The position numbers and the translations under genes were made by a program. DNA of 64,000 bases, from positions 1 to 64,000 of the forward strand of contig JANWVR010000057.1 of the NCBI GenBank assembly GCA_025056735.1, in the 5' to 3' direction. The notes under the pieces were generated by a model. It was given only the letters and a program-made list of their open reading frames with translations, was not told the origin of the DNA and searched no databases. Positions 1 through 9,187 of this stretch are shown piece after piece. How positions within the stretch are numbered: the stretch's first letter is position 1; each line of letters opens with the position of its first letter. Source of the stretch: Saprospiraceae bacterium. Its GTDB lineage: Bacteria > Bacteroidota > Bacteroidia > Chitinophagales > Saprospiraceae.

Positions 1-203
1 ATCGGGTGGAACGGGCAAAACACCCCCTCTGACGCATCTGACATCCTGACAGACATCACATCGCGGATGAGGCCCGATGCCGGGCGTAGGGTTTGTCGGA
101 TGGATGAACGCCCAATAAGCCGCAATAAGGGAAAGCGCCAGGCCGATTAGAGGCTAATCGAGCACGCCATCTGGAAGGGCGCCACCAGCTCTACCCACTG
201 CCC

Positions 204-1274
204 TCACCACCGAATCAGCGCGCTGGCCCAGGTGAAGCCCGAACCAAAGGCGGCCAGGCAGACGAGGTCTCCTTCGCGCACTTTGCCGGCTTCCCAGGCT
301 TCGCATAGGGCGATTGGTATCGAAGCAGCGGTAGTATTGCCGTAGCGCTGGATGTTGTTCCACACCTGGTCGTCGCGCAAGCCTAAGCGCTTTTGCACAA
401 ATTGGCTGATGCGCAGATTGGCCTGGTGCGGCACTAACAGGTTGATATCGGAGGGCTGAAGGCCGGCATCCTGCAAGGCTTCCAGGATGACTTCCGGGAA
501 TTTTTGCACGGCGAGTTTGAAGACGAATTGCCCGTCCATGTAGGGGTAGTACAGGCCGTCCTGAAGCATTTTGGGCGTGATGAAGATTTCGCCGTAGGTG
601 TCGGCGGGTGGGTAGCCGTAGTCCACGGGTTCGTCCAAGCGGTTTCGGTGGTATCCGCCGTGGCAGCCGGGGTTGATGAAGGAGAGTTTTTCGGCGTAGG
701 TACCGTCGGAATGCAGGCGCGTGGTCAGGATGCCGCGTTCAGGGTCTTCGCTGGGCTGCACGATGGCCGCACCGGCGCCGTCGCCAAAGATGACGGTTAC
801 ATTGCGACCGCGGGTGCTGAAGTCTAAGCCCATGGAGTGCATTTCAGAGCCGACGACCAGAACATTTTTGTACATGCCGGTGCGGACGAACTGGTCAGCG
901 ATAGAGAGGCCATAGACGAAGCCGCTGCACTGGTTTCGGATGTCTAAGGCGCCGGCTTCGCGGTGGGTGATGCCCAGTTCGCGTTGCACCAGCACACCGC
1001 AGCCGGGGAAGTAATAGTCAGGGCTGAGGGTAGCAAAGACGATAAAATCTATCTCTTCGGGTTCAATGCCGGCGCGTTCGCAGGCGATTCGGGTGGCAAT
1101 GGCAGCCATTGTGGAGGTGGTCTCCTCGTGTTTGCGCCCGTAGCGCCGCTCTTCGATACCGGTGCGTTCGCGTATCCATTCGTCAGAGGTATCCATCAGG
1201 CGCGTGAGCTCTTCGTTCTTGACTACGCGCTCGGGCACGTAAAAGCCCATTCCGGCTATTTTGCTGCGTTTCAT
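204..1274 (-). CDS. 3-oxoacyl-ACP synthase III family protein (FabH-like)
   Basis: Protein MKRSKIAGMGFYVPERVVKNEELTRLMDTSDEWIRERTGIEERRY...; catalytic-Cys context DIRNQCSGFVYG; C-terminal NNIQRYGNTTAASIP and GFTWASALIRW. Start placed at internal Met (1274). Confidence 0.9.
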   Translation of the reverse strand: MKRSKIAGMGFYVPERVVKNEELTRLMDTSDEWIRERTGIEERRYGRKHEETTSTMAAIATRIACERAGIEPEEIDFIVFATLSPDYYFPGCGVLVQRELGITHREAGALDIRNQCSGFVYGLSIADQFVRTGMYKNVLVVGSEMHSMGLDFSTRGRNVTVIFGDGAGAAIVQPSEDPERGILTTRLHSDGTYAEKLSFINPGCHGGYHRNRLDEPVDYGYPPADTYGEIFITPKMLQDGLYYPYMDGQFVFKLAVQKFPEVILEALQDAGLQPSDINLLVPHQANLRISQFVQKRLGLRDDQVWNNIQRYGNTTAASIPIALCEAWEAGKVREGDLVCLAAFGSGFTWASALIRW

Positions 1275-1290
1275 GAAAGATTGACTGTTT

Positions 1291-4200
1291 TTACGACGGT
1301 GTTGACGAATTAATTTCGGAAACAAAGTTGGCAAATGTTTGCTCATCGGCGCTCTGAAATTGCTCCACTGACAGAGCGTATTGCTGGATAAAGGCGCGAT
1401 AGCGAGGGTCTTCGCTCAAGACTTTGGGATTGCCCACCACGATGAGGCGCTCGCGGGCGCGCGTGAGGGCGACGTTGAGCTTGCGGTCTACGCCGTCGGC
1501 AGAGAGGCTCACTAAGCGGTGCAATTGCTGTTTGCTGTGTACGCAGCAGGAGACGAGGATAACATCGCGCGCGCCGCCCTGGTAGCGCTCTACGGTGTCA
1601 ATGGTCAGCTCGTCGGGGTCGAGGCCCACTTCTGCCAGTGCCTGTCGGATTTGCGCAATCTGCGCGCGCCAGGGCGTGATGATGCCCACGCTGCGTTCAG
1701 GGTTCCAGGGTTGGCCCATGCGTTCGGCCTGCTGGCGGAAGTAGCGGGTAAGAAGGGCGATCCAGCGCGCCTCTTCGGCAGACACGCGCTGGTGGGGCAG
1801 GGCGTTGGGCGACGTTACCGGCAGAAAACACACGCGCTGGCCCAGGGGGTCGCCGGTCAAGGGCAGGTGTTGGCGTTCGCCCCAGGGCGGCGGCAGCGTG
1901 TGCAGACATCCGCCGTAGAAGTGCTGACTGGGAAACGCCATGATGTCGGCGTGCATGCGGCCCTGCCGCGACAGCAGGCCGTAGTGCCGGTGCAAACCAT
2001 GCTGCTTGCAGTAGCGGTAGAGCCGCTCAAAGTAGGAGTCGCGTAGGTCGGTCAGGCCAATAGCGTTCAAGTCGGGGTCGTCCACGCGCGTGTGTTCGGG
2101 CTCTTGGGCCACCACGGCGGGCAGCTGGCAATGGTCGCCAATGAGCACCACATGCTGGAAGCGCGTGAGCAGCCCGATGAGCTGCGGCTCCAGAATTTGC
2201 GATGCCTCGTCCACAATGAGCCGTTGGAAGGTCTTGATTTTGAGCAGGCTATCGCTTTGCGCAAAGGAGGACGCCGTGCTGACGAAAAGGCGAACAGGGT
2301 CTAATACCGCCCGCAGTTCAGCGCGCGTTGTGGCCGAAGCGATGCGCTGGCTCAGCAGGCGGTCGCGAAAGCGTTCGCCCGTGGCAAACGGAGCGCCTAT
2401 GCGAATATAGTCTATCTCCAAGGCTTCGAGCACCTCGCACATTTCATCCACAGCCCGGTTGGTATAGGCCAGCAGGACGAGGTTGTCCTGCGTGTTATGC
2501 AGCACCCATCGCACGATGTCGCGCAGCATGATGCTCGTCTTGCCCGTGCCGGGCGGCCCCCACAGGAGGAAAAAATGAGGCGCTGTGGCAATGTACTCGG
2601 CGCTGAGATTTTCCTCTGCCGGCGCTGCTTTTTCGTCGGCGGCTGTCGGGCATAGCCAGCGGGCGCGTATCAACGGAGGCGCTTTGGCCCATTCGTAGAG
2701 GCTGCGGTAGAGCGACGAAAAGCCGCCCTCCAACGAGTCGGGCTCCAAGTTCCAGCGCCGGTGGGCTTCAAAGGGCTTCAGGTTGAACTGCCGCGCGCGC
2801 AGCTGCACCGTTACGTGCCGGGCGCCCAACTCTACAATAGTGCATTTGATGACCTGGTGCTGCAGCACCGTAGCAGCTTCGTCGTCGGCCGGATAAAGAA
2901 CAGCCAGGTCGCCTACGCGAAAGTTGGCCAACGGGTTGGTCTTTTCCGTTCGGCGAAACACGATCGTCGGCTCGGCCTGATTGGCCCGGTTTTCTATTAG
3001 TTCCATTTGAGCCAGAATGGCAAAGGCATCCTGCTTGTCTGCCAAGCTGTTGCGCCACAGGGCAGCGCTGCCGCCAAAGGCGTCTGTGCCTTCAGCGCCC
3101 ACTTTGGCTTGCCAGTGCTCGCGGGCGATGAAGCCAGCAAAGGCGTTGAAGTACTTTCTCTCCACCGCATTCAGGGCAGAGTACACGGCGGCAAACTGGG
3201 CGACTTCCTTGAGGGTAAAATCGTTCGTATCCGGCGCCGCCTCGGCCATTTTGCGCAGCCGCTCAAAAAGCGGCACCTGCAGTTGCCCGGGTCGGATGCC
3301 CGTCAGCAGCCGTTCAATGGCGACCAGCTGGTTGCGCACCTGAAGCGCCTCCCACTGCTCCGGCTCCACGGTAGGGCCAAAGCGCAGGTGTTGCGTTTCT
3401 ACTCCGGAATACAGGATGTACTTGGCCGGGTCTATGGTCGCTCCAAACACCGAGCGCGCCAGCAAGTCGTACAACAGGGTTTGGGTGAAATGGCTCCGCG
3501 AGATGCCATAAGCGTTGGGCCGAAACGGCTGGCCGCTTTTGAGCTCCACAATGGCAGCCCGCTCGCCGTCGCGGTAAAAGAGGTCTAACCGGCCTTGCAG
3601 GCCGTATTTTTGGCTATAAAAAGTGGGTTCCAGCACGCAATGCGCCGGCTCGATGCCCTGCTGTCGGAAACCCGTCTGGGCCATGACCTTCAGGTTTGTG
3701 TAGTGCAACTGAGCCCTGTTGACCACATCTTTTGCCTCCTGGTCCGACATGGGGGCATACACGAGCGGATAGAGGGCGAAGGTCTCGCGTATCAGCGACG
3801 CAAACTCCGCGTCGGGTTCGTTCATTAGCCGGTCTAAAAAGTAGTTGGCGATGTTACCCACCAAGGCCGCTGCAGACATTTCATAGGGCAGGAATTTTTT
3901 AACTAAAAAACCCATAGGCTCTACCCGATCGGGCAGGAAGCGCTCGGCCACGTGGGTAACATCCACCAAATAGTCGGGCTCCACGACGAAGGCGCGCGGG
4001 CGGTAATCGCCTGCCTGGTCAATGTCCACGTCTATGAGGTTGACCGTTACGGGCAACGGAAAGGCCTTTTGCAGCAGCTGGATGGTTGGCGTGAAGTTTT
4101 CGTTTCGATCCGATAGGTGATACCGCACGCGGATGAGCGCCTCGGGCCGTTCCTCGTCGTAGGCCAACAGGCAGCGCTCCTCGGGCACGTTTTCGACAAC

Positions 4201-4638
4201 CACAACGCGCGCCTGCGCTCGATGTGCCGCTATCCCGACCGCCTCGAAGGCCCATTCGCCAGCGGCAGGCAAAAGCGCCTCTACTGCCGCAGGGGCGGGC
4301 TGCCCCGACAGCCCCCGCACGGCCTCAACCAACGCCCACACGCCCAGGGCAGCATCGTGGCTGCTGACGCTCCGTTGCCCGGCCCGGATGCGCGCCGCCG
4401 TACGTCGAAAGTAGTGAATGACGCGCAGCGCCTCCGCCGATAGCCGATGCTTATGTCCCACATAACTGATGCGCGCAAACAAAGTGCTGAACGTCAGCTG
4501 CTCAGCTTTCGTAACCTCCACAAAAAGCCGCTCTTGAAGGTCGGCTAAGGCCAGCACCTTCTCCGACGGCCCCCAGCCAGGGTGCGTCGCTAAGCGAACA
4601 ACCTCCCGGTAAACAGCGTGCGCTAATTCTGGCGTCAT
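1291..4638 (-). CDS. Dna2-like protein: PD-(D/E)XK nuclease domain followed by SF1 (Upf1-like) helicase
   Basis: 1115 aa; nuclease-like GRLDLFYRDGERAAIVELKSGQ; Walker A GPPGTGKTS; VDEAS; C-terminal TVERYQGGARDVILVSCC and LNVALTRARERLIVVG. Confidence 0.85.
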   Translation of the reverse strand: MTPELAHAVYREVVRLATHPGWGPSEKVLALADLQERLFVEVTKAEQLTFSTLFARISYVGHKHRLSAEALRVIHYFRRTAARIRAGQRSVSSHDAALGVWALVEAVRGLSGQPAPAAVEALLPAAGEWAFEAVGIAAHRAQARVVVVENVPEERCLLAYDEERPEALIRVRYHLSDRNENFTPTIQLLQKAFPLPVTVNLIDVDIDQAGDYRPRAFVVEPDYLVDVTHVAERFLPDRVEPMGFLVKKFLPYEMSAAALVGNIANYFLDRLMNEPDAEFASLIRETFALYPLVYAPMSDQEAKDVVNRAQLHYTNLKVMAQTGFRQQGIEPAHCVLEPTFYSQKYGLQGRLDLFYRDGERAAIVELKSGQPFRPNAYGISRSHFTQTLLYDLLARSVFGATIDPAKYILYSGVETQHLRFGPTVEPEQWEALQVRNQLVAIERLLTGIRPGQLQVPLFERLRKMAEAAPDTNDFTLKEVAQFAAVYSALNAVERKYFNAFAGFIAREHWQAKVGAEGTDAFGGSAALWRNSLADKQDAFAILAQMELIENRANQAEPTIVFRRTEKTNPLANFRVGDLAVLYPADDEAATVLQHQVIKCTIVELGARHVTVQLRARQFNLKPFEAHRRWNLEPDSLEGGFSSLYRSLYEWAKAPPLIRARWLCPTAADEKAAPAEENLSAEYIATAPHFFLLWGPPGTGKTSIMLRDIVRWVLHNTQDNLVLLAYTNRAVDEMCEVLEALEIDYIRIGAPFATGERFRDRLLSQRIASATTRAELRAVLDPVRLFVSTASSFAQSDSLLKIKTFQRLIVDEASQILEPQLIGLLTRFQHVVLIGDHCQLPAVVAQEPEHTRVDDPDLNAIGLTDLRDSYFERLYRYCKQHGLHRHYGLLSRQGRMHADIMAFPSQHFYGGCLHTLPPPWGERQHLPLTGDPLGQRVCFLPVTSPNALPHQRVSAEEARWIALLTRYFRQQAERMGQPWNPERSVGIITPWRAQIAQIRQALAEVGLDPDELTIDTVERYQGGARDVILVSCCVHSKQQLHRLVSLSADGVDRKLNVALTRARERLIVVGNPKVLSEDPRYRAFIQQYALSVEQFQSADEQTFANFVSEINSSTPS

Positions 4639-4642
4639 GCAA

Positions 4643-4650
4643 CAAAGGTA
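4643..4650 (-). promoter_or_regulatory. Bacteroidota-type -7 box TACCTTTG for the nuclease-helicase gene
   Basis: CAAAGGTA on + strand, 4 nt upstream of the ATG (4638). Confidence 0.55.
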
Positions 4651-4788
4651 AAGCGAGTGCGCAGGAACGCAACGCCCCCCCGGCCGACGCTCCTCGCTTT
4701 AAAAAGCAAAATAGCCATTTACGCTTTAGCCGAAGAAAAATATCCCTTTCGTGTGCCGTTCGCCTTTCCGAAGCCCCGCGGAATGCCC

Positions 4789-4796
4789 TACTTTTG
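4789..4796 (+). promoter_or_regulatory. Bacteroidota-type -7 box TACTTTTG for dnaX
   Basis: TAnnTTTG match 6 nt upstream of ATG 4803. Confidence 0.5.
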
Positions 4797-4802
4797 CCCC
4801 AC

Positions 4803-6617
4803 ATGAGCGCCTTTGTCGTTTCTGCCCGGAAGTATCGCCCCCTGCGTTTTGAAGATGTTGTGGGGCAGCAGCACGTCGCCCGTACGCTGAAGAATGCACT
4901 GGCCACGGGCCATGTAGCGCATGCCTTTCTTTTCTGCGGCCCGCGCGGGGTGGGCAAAACCACCTGCGCCCGCATCCTGGCTCGCGTGCTTAACTGCGAA
5001 AATCGAACCCCCGATTTTGAAGCCTGCCAGCAATGCCCTTCTTGCTTGGCTTTCCAGGACGACGCCTCCTGGAACATCTTCGAACTTGACGCCGCCTCCA
5101 ACAACGGCGTAGATCATATCCGCGCCTTAGTGGAACAGGTGCGCATACCGCCGCAACGCGGGCAGTACAAGGTCTACATCATTGACGAGGTGCACATGCT
5201 TTCGCAGGGCGCTTTTAATGCCTTCCTGAAAACGCTGGAAGAACCGCCGCCCTACGCCATATTTATACTGGCTACTACGGAAAAACACAAGATACTGCCG
5301 ACCATCCTGTCGCGCTGCCAGGTGTTCGACTTCCGCCGCATTGAGGTGGCCGATACGGCGGCCCATCTGGCCAAAATCTGTCAGTTGGAGGGCATCGAGG
5401 CCGACCCCGAGGCGCTGCGCATCATTGCCCAAAAGGCCGACGGCGCTCTGCGCGACGCCCTGTCCATCTTCGACCGCATCAGTAGCGCCGCCGCTGGAGG
5501 GCCAATTCGGTACCAGACGGTGCTGGAAAACCTGAACCTTTTAGACTACGATTACTATTTCCAAATCACCGATGCGCTGCTGGCCGAGGACGCCTCTGCC
5601 GTCCTGTTGCTCTTCGACGACATCTTGCGCAAGGGCTTCGAGCCAGAGATTTTCCTGACGGGTCTGTCCGATCACCTGCGCAACCTGTTGGTGTGCCGCG
5701 ACCCGGCCACCTTGCCGCTGCTGGAAGCGGGCGAAAACCTGCGCGAGCGCTACCAACGCCAGGCCCAACTGGCCTCGCTGTCGTTCCTCCTGACGGCCCT
5801 GAGCATCGCCAACGATTGCGACGTTAACCTCAAGACCGCTCGCCACAAGCGCTTGCACGTCGAGATCGCCCTGCTCAAAATGTGCTACATCCTGCGCGCC
5901 GTACCCGCAGCCGATTTTGTCGCGGAAAAAAAAACGGCTGATCCCTCGCCCATAGCCAACGCACACCCGACTGCGTCGTCCGTGGCAGCGCCTGCAGAGT
6001 CGGCACCAACCCCAGCGGCCAGCGCCCCTACGTCACATTTAGCGCCGCCAGCCAAACAGACACAAGCGGCAGAAAAGCCCTTACCTCCTTCTACGGCCAC
6101 CGAGCTCAGCCCTGAAGCCATGCAAGGACTGCGCACCGACATCCGCTTAGGCCGCAAACGGGTAGAGTCCATACCGCTGCGCTTAGAGGATTATGACTCC
6201 GAAGTAGCCGAAGAGGCCAACCGAATGGCCCAGCTCGAAAACAAGCTCTCCTTAGAAAATGCCCGTGCCGAGTGGCAGGCTTTTGCCAATGCCACGCCTT
6301 CGCCTTCCTTGCGCCAGGCCATGTCCGCCGCCGAGCTGCGCTTAGATGGCGACACTCTCACCGTTACCGTGGGCTTAGCCGTGCACCGAGGCCTCATTCA
6401 GGAAGAGATCAACCATCTGCGCGACGTCATCCGAGAAAACCTGCACGCCCCTAACGCCAATGTGCGCGTGGTCCTCGACGAGCAAAAAGCGCCTGCCCCT
6501 GAGCAACCCAAGCCCAGGCGCTTCCTGACCGCCAAAGAAAAACTCGATCAAATGGCTCAGGCTAACCCGACGGTGCTCGACCTGCTCAAGCGCTTCGACC
6601 TGAAGATTGACGAGTAG
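4803..6617 (+). CDS. dnaX: DNA polymerase III subunit gamma/tau
   Basis: YRPLRFEDVVGQQHVARTLKNALATGHVAHAFLFCGPRGVGKTTCARILA; zinc-binding Cys set; IIDEVHMLS; ATG at 4803 (track gives TTG at 4794). Confidence 0.96.
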   Translation: MSAFVVSARKYRPLRFEDVVGQQHVARTLKNALATGHVAHAFLFCGPRGVGKTTCARILARVLNCENRTPDFEACQQCPSCLAFQDDASWNIFELDAASNNGVDHIRALVEQVRIPPQRGQYKVYIIDEVHMLSQGAFNAFLKTLEEPPPYAIFILATTEKHKILPTILSRCQVFDFRRIEVADTAAHLAKICQLEGIEADPEALRIIAQKADGALRDALSIFDRISSAAAGGPIRYQTVLENLNLLDYDYYFQITDALLAEDASAVLLLFDDILRKGFEPEIFLTGLSDHLRNLLVCRDPATLPLLEAGENLRERYQRQAQLASLSFLLTALSIANDCDVNLKTARHKRLHVEIALLKMCYILRAVPAADFVAEKKTADPSPIANAHPTASSVAAPAESAPTPAASAPTSHLAPPAKQTQAAEKPLPPSTATELSPEAMQGLRTDIRLGRKRVESIPLRLEDYDSEVAEEANRMAQLENKLSLENARAEWQAFANATPSPSLRQAMSAAELRLDGDTLTVTVGLAVHRGLIQEEINHLRDVIRENLHAPNANVRVVLDEQKAPAPEQPKPRRFLTAKEKLDQMAQANPTVLDLLKRFDLKIDE

Positions 6618-6634
6618 CCGCCTCGTCGGCTGCT

Positions 6635-6961
6635 TTATTCGTGTGGGTTAAGCGCAGTTGCCTTCTCCGGCTCGTAGCCATATCGCTTATCCTTGTACCG
6701 CGCCAACTGGCGGCGAAGGGTATCCATCGAAGCATTAATCGCCGACTCAAACGTCGTGCTGCTCTTGCGGTCAATCAGCCAACCGCCTGGCACGTGCATC
6801 TGCACCTCCGCTACCTTACCGCCCTTCTTTTCTTCCATTAAACGCACATCAACACCCTCAATTCGATGATATATTTTGTGCAGTCGCTGTAACTTAAGGT
6901 GAATGTATTTCACTAATCTTTCATCTGCCTGACAGTGCAGGGTTCTCACGTTAATGTTCAT
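6635..6961 (-). CDS. Ribosome hibernation-promoting factor, HPF/YfiA family
   Basis: MNINVRTLHCQADERLVKYIHLKLQRLHKIY...VDVRLMEEKKGGKVAEVQMHVPGG. Confidence 0.85.
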   Translation of the reverse strand: MNINVRTLHCQADERLVKYIHLKLQRLHKIYHRIEGVDVRLMEEKKGGKVAEVQMHVPGGWLIDRKSSTTFESAINASMDTLRRQLARYKDKRYGYEPEKATALNPHE

Positions 6962-7252
6962 AAGCCTCAAAAAATTTAACGGTTAAAAGATGCGCGTTTT
7001 CAAACGTATATTTTGACAAGAATGAGGATGTTACTCTGAAGATTTTTCTGCGGGGCAACATTACAACGTTATTGAAATATGGCGCAACATTTCCAGATTT
7101 TTTTTATTTAACGCGCCAAAGCGCGGATATTTCCTTGTTTTGCTGTGCCAAAAAGCGGGTTCAAAGAGAACGAGAAAAGTCGCTCGCTTGCGTGTGTCTT
7201 CACTAAAAAAGTTTGCAGTTTTGCTCATCCATTGCCAAAACCATAAAAAAAG

Positions 7253-8695
7253 ATGGACTCTTTTACGCTACATACTCAAACCTGGCACGCGCGTTTGAAT
7301 GCGCTTTTTGAGCGCCAGCGCCAGCATCAGTACACAGTGGCGCGCACTACTGCTCGCGAGCGCAAAGCCAAATTGCGCGCGCTGCACGCTGCCCTTATCC
7401 GAAATCGGAAAGCCATTCGGGACGCTATGTGGGCCGACTTCCGGAAGTCACCTATGGAAACGGATGTAACCGAGATTGCCGCCACGACGGGTGAAATCCG
7501 CCATGCCCTGCGACACCTGTCGAGCTGGATGGCGCCGCGGCGCGTGGGCGTTCGGTTGCCCCTAATAGGCTCTACGGCCTGGATACACTACGAGCCGAAA
7601 GGCGTTTGCCTGATTGTAGCGCCGTGGAATTACCCATTCAACCTCAGCCTGATACCGTTGGTGTCGGCAGTGGCAGCGGGCAACTGTGCCATTCTCAAGC
7701 CTTCTGAGCATGCGCCGAACAGCGCTCGCGTCATCAAGGCTATCGTCGGCGAATGCTTTGCCGAAGAAGAGGCGGCGGTGATAGAGGGCGATGTGGAAGT
7801 TGCTCAGGCACTTCTGGAGCTGCCGTTCGACCATATCTTTTTCACCGGCAGCCCGGCAGTGGGCAAGATTGTCATGGCTGCGGCGGCCAAACGCCTCGCT
7901 TCGGTTACCTTAGAGCTGGGCGGCAAAAGCCCGGTGGTCGTGGACGAAAGCGCCGACGTAGACCGGGCGGCCTCGCGCATTGCCTGGATGAAAGGCATGA
8001 ACGCGGGCCAGATTTGCATTGCGCCCGATTACGTGCTGGCGCACGAGTCCGTCCACGAAGCGTTAGTGGAGCGCTTAGAGCACTATTTCAAACGGTACTA
8101 CGGCGCCACGCCTGAGGCACGGCAGCAGTCGCCCGATTATCCGCGGCTCATCCACGACCGACATTTTTCCTTTATTAAAGGTCTGCTGGACGACGCCGTA
8201 CAGCGCGGTGCAACGGTGCGCTTTGGCGGGCGGGCTGTAGCGGAAGAGCGCTACATAGAACCCACCGTGCTTACCCGCGTGCCCGACGGCGCCGCTATCT
8301 GGGACGCTGAAATTTTCGGCCCGCTGTTGCCAATACGCCCGTACCAAACGCTTCCGGAAGCCATCGGCTACATCAATGCACATCCGAAACCGCTGGCGCT
8401 GTACGTCTTCAGCCAAAAACGCGACCACTGGCAGCATGTACTCAACGAAACGCGCAGCGGCGGCGCGTGCATCAACGAATGCGGCTTGCAGTTTATCAAC
8501 CCCAACTTGCCCTTTGGCGGCCAAAACCACAGCGGTATCGGGCGCTACCACGGCGAATGGGGCTTCCAGGAGTTTAGCCATGCCCGGGCCGTTGCGCGTC
8601 AGCACAGCCCCTGGCCCACAACAAATCTGTTTTTGCCGCCTTATCGCTCTGCCTTCGTCAAACAGGCCGTCAACGCTTTAATCCGTTGGCTGTGA
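7253..8695 (+). CDS. Aldehyde dehydrogenase family protein
   Basis: PWNYPFNLSLIPLVSAVAAGNCAILKPSEHAPN; FFTGSPAVGK; VTLELGGKSPVVVD; GQICIAPDY. Confidence 0.93.
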   Translation: MDSFTLHTQTWHARLNALFERQRQHQYTVARTTARERKAKLRALHAALIRNRKAIRDAMWADFRKSPMETDVTEIAATTGEIRHALRHLSSWMAPRRVGVRLPLIGSTAWIHYEPKGVCLIVAPWNYPFNLSLIPLVSAVAAGNCAILKPSEHAPNSARVIKAIVGECFAEEEAAVIEGDVEVAQALLELPFDHIFFTGSPAVGKIVMAAAAKRLASVTLELGGKSPVVVDESADVDRAASRIAWMKGMNAGQICIAPDYVLAHESVHEALVERLEHYFKRYYGATPEARQQSPDYPRLIHDRHFSFIKGLLDDAVQRGATVRFGGRAVAEERYIEPTVLTRVPDGAAIWDAEIFGPLLPIRPYQTLPEAIGYINAHPKPLALYVFSQKRDHWQHVLNETRSGGACINECGLQFINPNLPFGGQNHSGIGRYHGEWGFQEFSHARAVARQHSPWPTTNLFLPPYRSAFVKQAVNALIRWL

Positions 8696-8756
8696 GGTTG
8701 AGGCCAGCACCGTATGTTAGCGCCCGAAACGGCACTTTCCTAAAACAGCGTTTCCT

Positions 8757-9146
8757 ATGGACTTCTCTTCCTTGTTGCAAAACCTATTTAAATGGCTTCG
8801 CCGCAGCCTGTGGCTCGTCTTGGCGGCTGCCGTCTTCTTCGGAGTAGGCTACTATCTGTATCGAAACTACACCATCAGCGATGGCTCGCGCACGGGTACC
8901 TTAGTAAAAGTGGCCCGGCAGGGCGTCGTTTTCAAAACTTACGAGGGCCAGCTGCACCTCACCGGCAGCATGATGATGTCCAAGCAAAGCGTGTGGGACT
9001 TCTCCGTCCAGGGCGGCGACGTCTATCAGCGACTCCAGCAATGGGAGGGCCGCACCGTGCGCTGCTACTACCGGGAAAAAGTGGACGCCTTCCCCTGGCA
9101 AGGCAAAACAAATTTCCTGGTTTACAGGGCGGAATTGTTAGAGTAA
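8757..9146 (+). CDS. Small membrane-anchored conserved protein (one N-terminal TM)
   Basis: 129 aa; WLVLAAAVFFGVGYYLYRNY then a soluble domain with GTLVKVARQGVVFKTYEGQL. Confidence 0.7.
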   Translation: MDFSSLLQNLFKWLRRSLWLVLAAAVFFGVGYYLYRNYTISDGSRTGTLVKVARQGVVFKTYEGQLHLTGSMMMSKQSVWDFSVQGGDVYQRLQQWEGRTVRCYYREKVDAFPWQGKTNFLVYRAELLE

Positions 9147-9187
9147 TCACCGCCCGAACTGCAACCGTACGCAATAAAACGGGGCGC

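Noticed and set aside
3007-3588. 193-aa plus-strand ORF and many others antisense to the nuclease-helicase and elsewhere
   Set aside because: Shadow ORFs with no recognisable domain, overlapping clear coding sequence.
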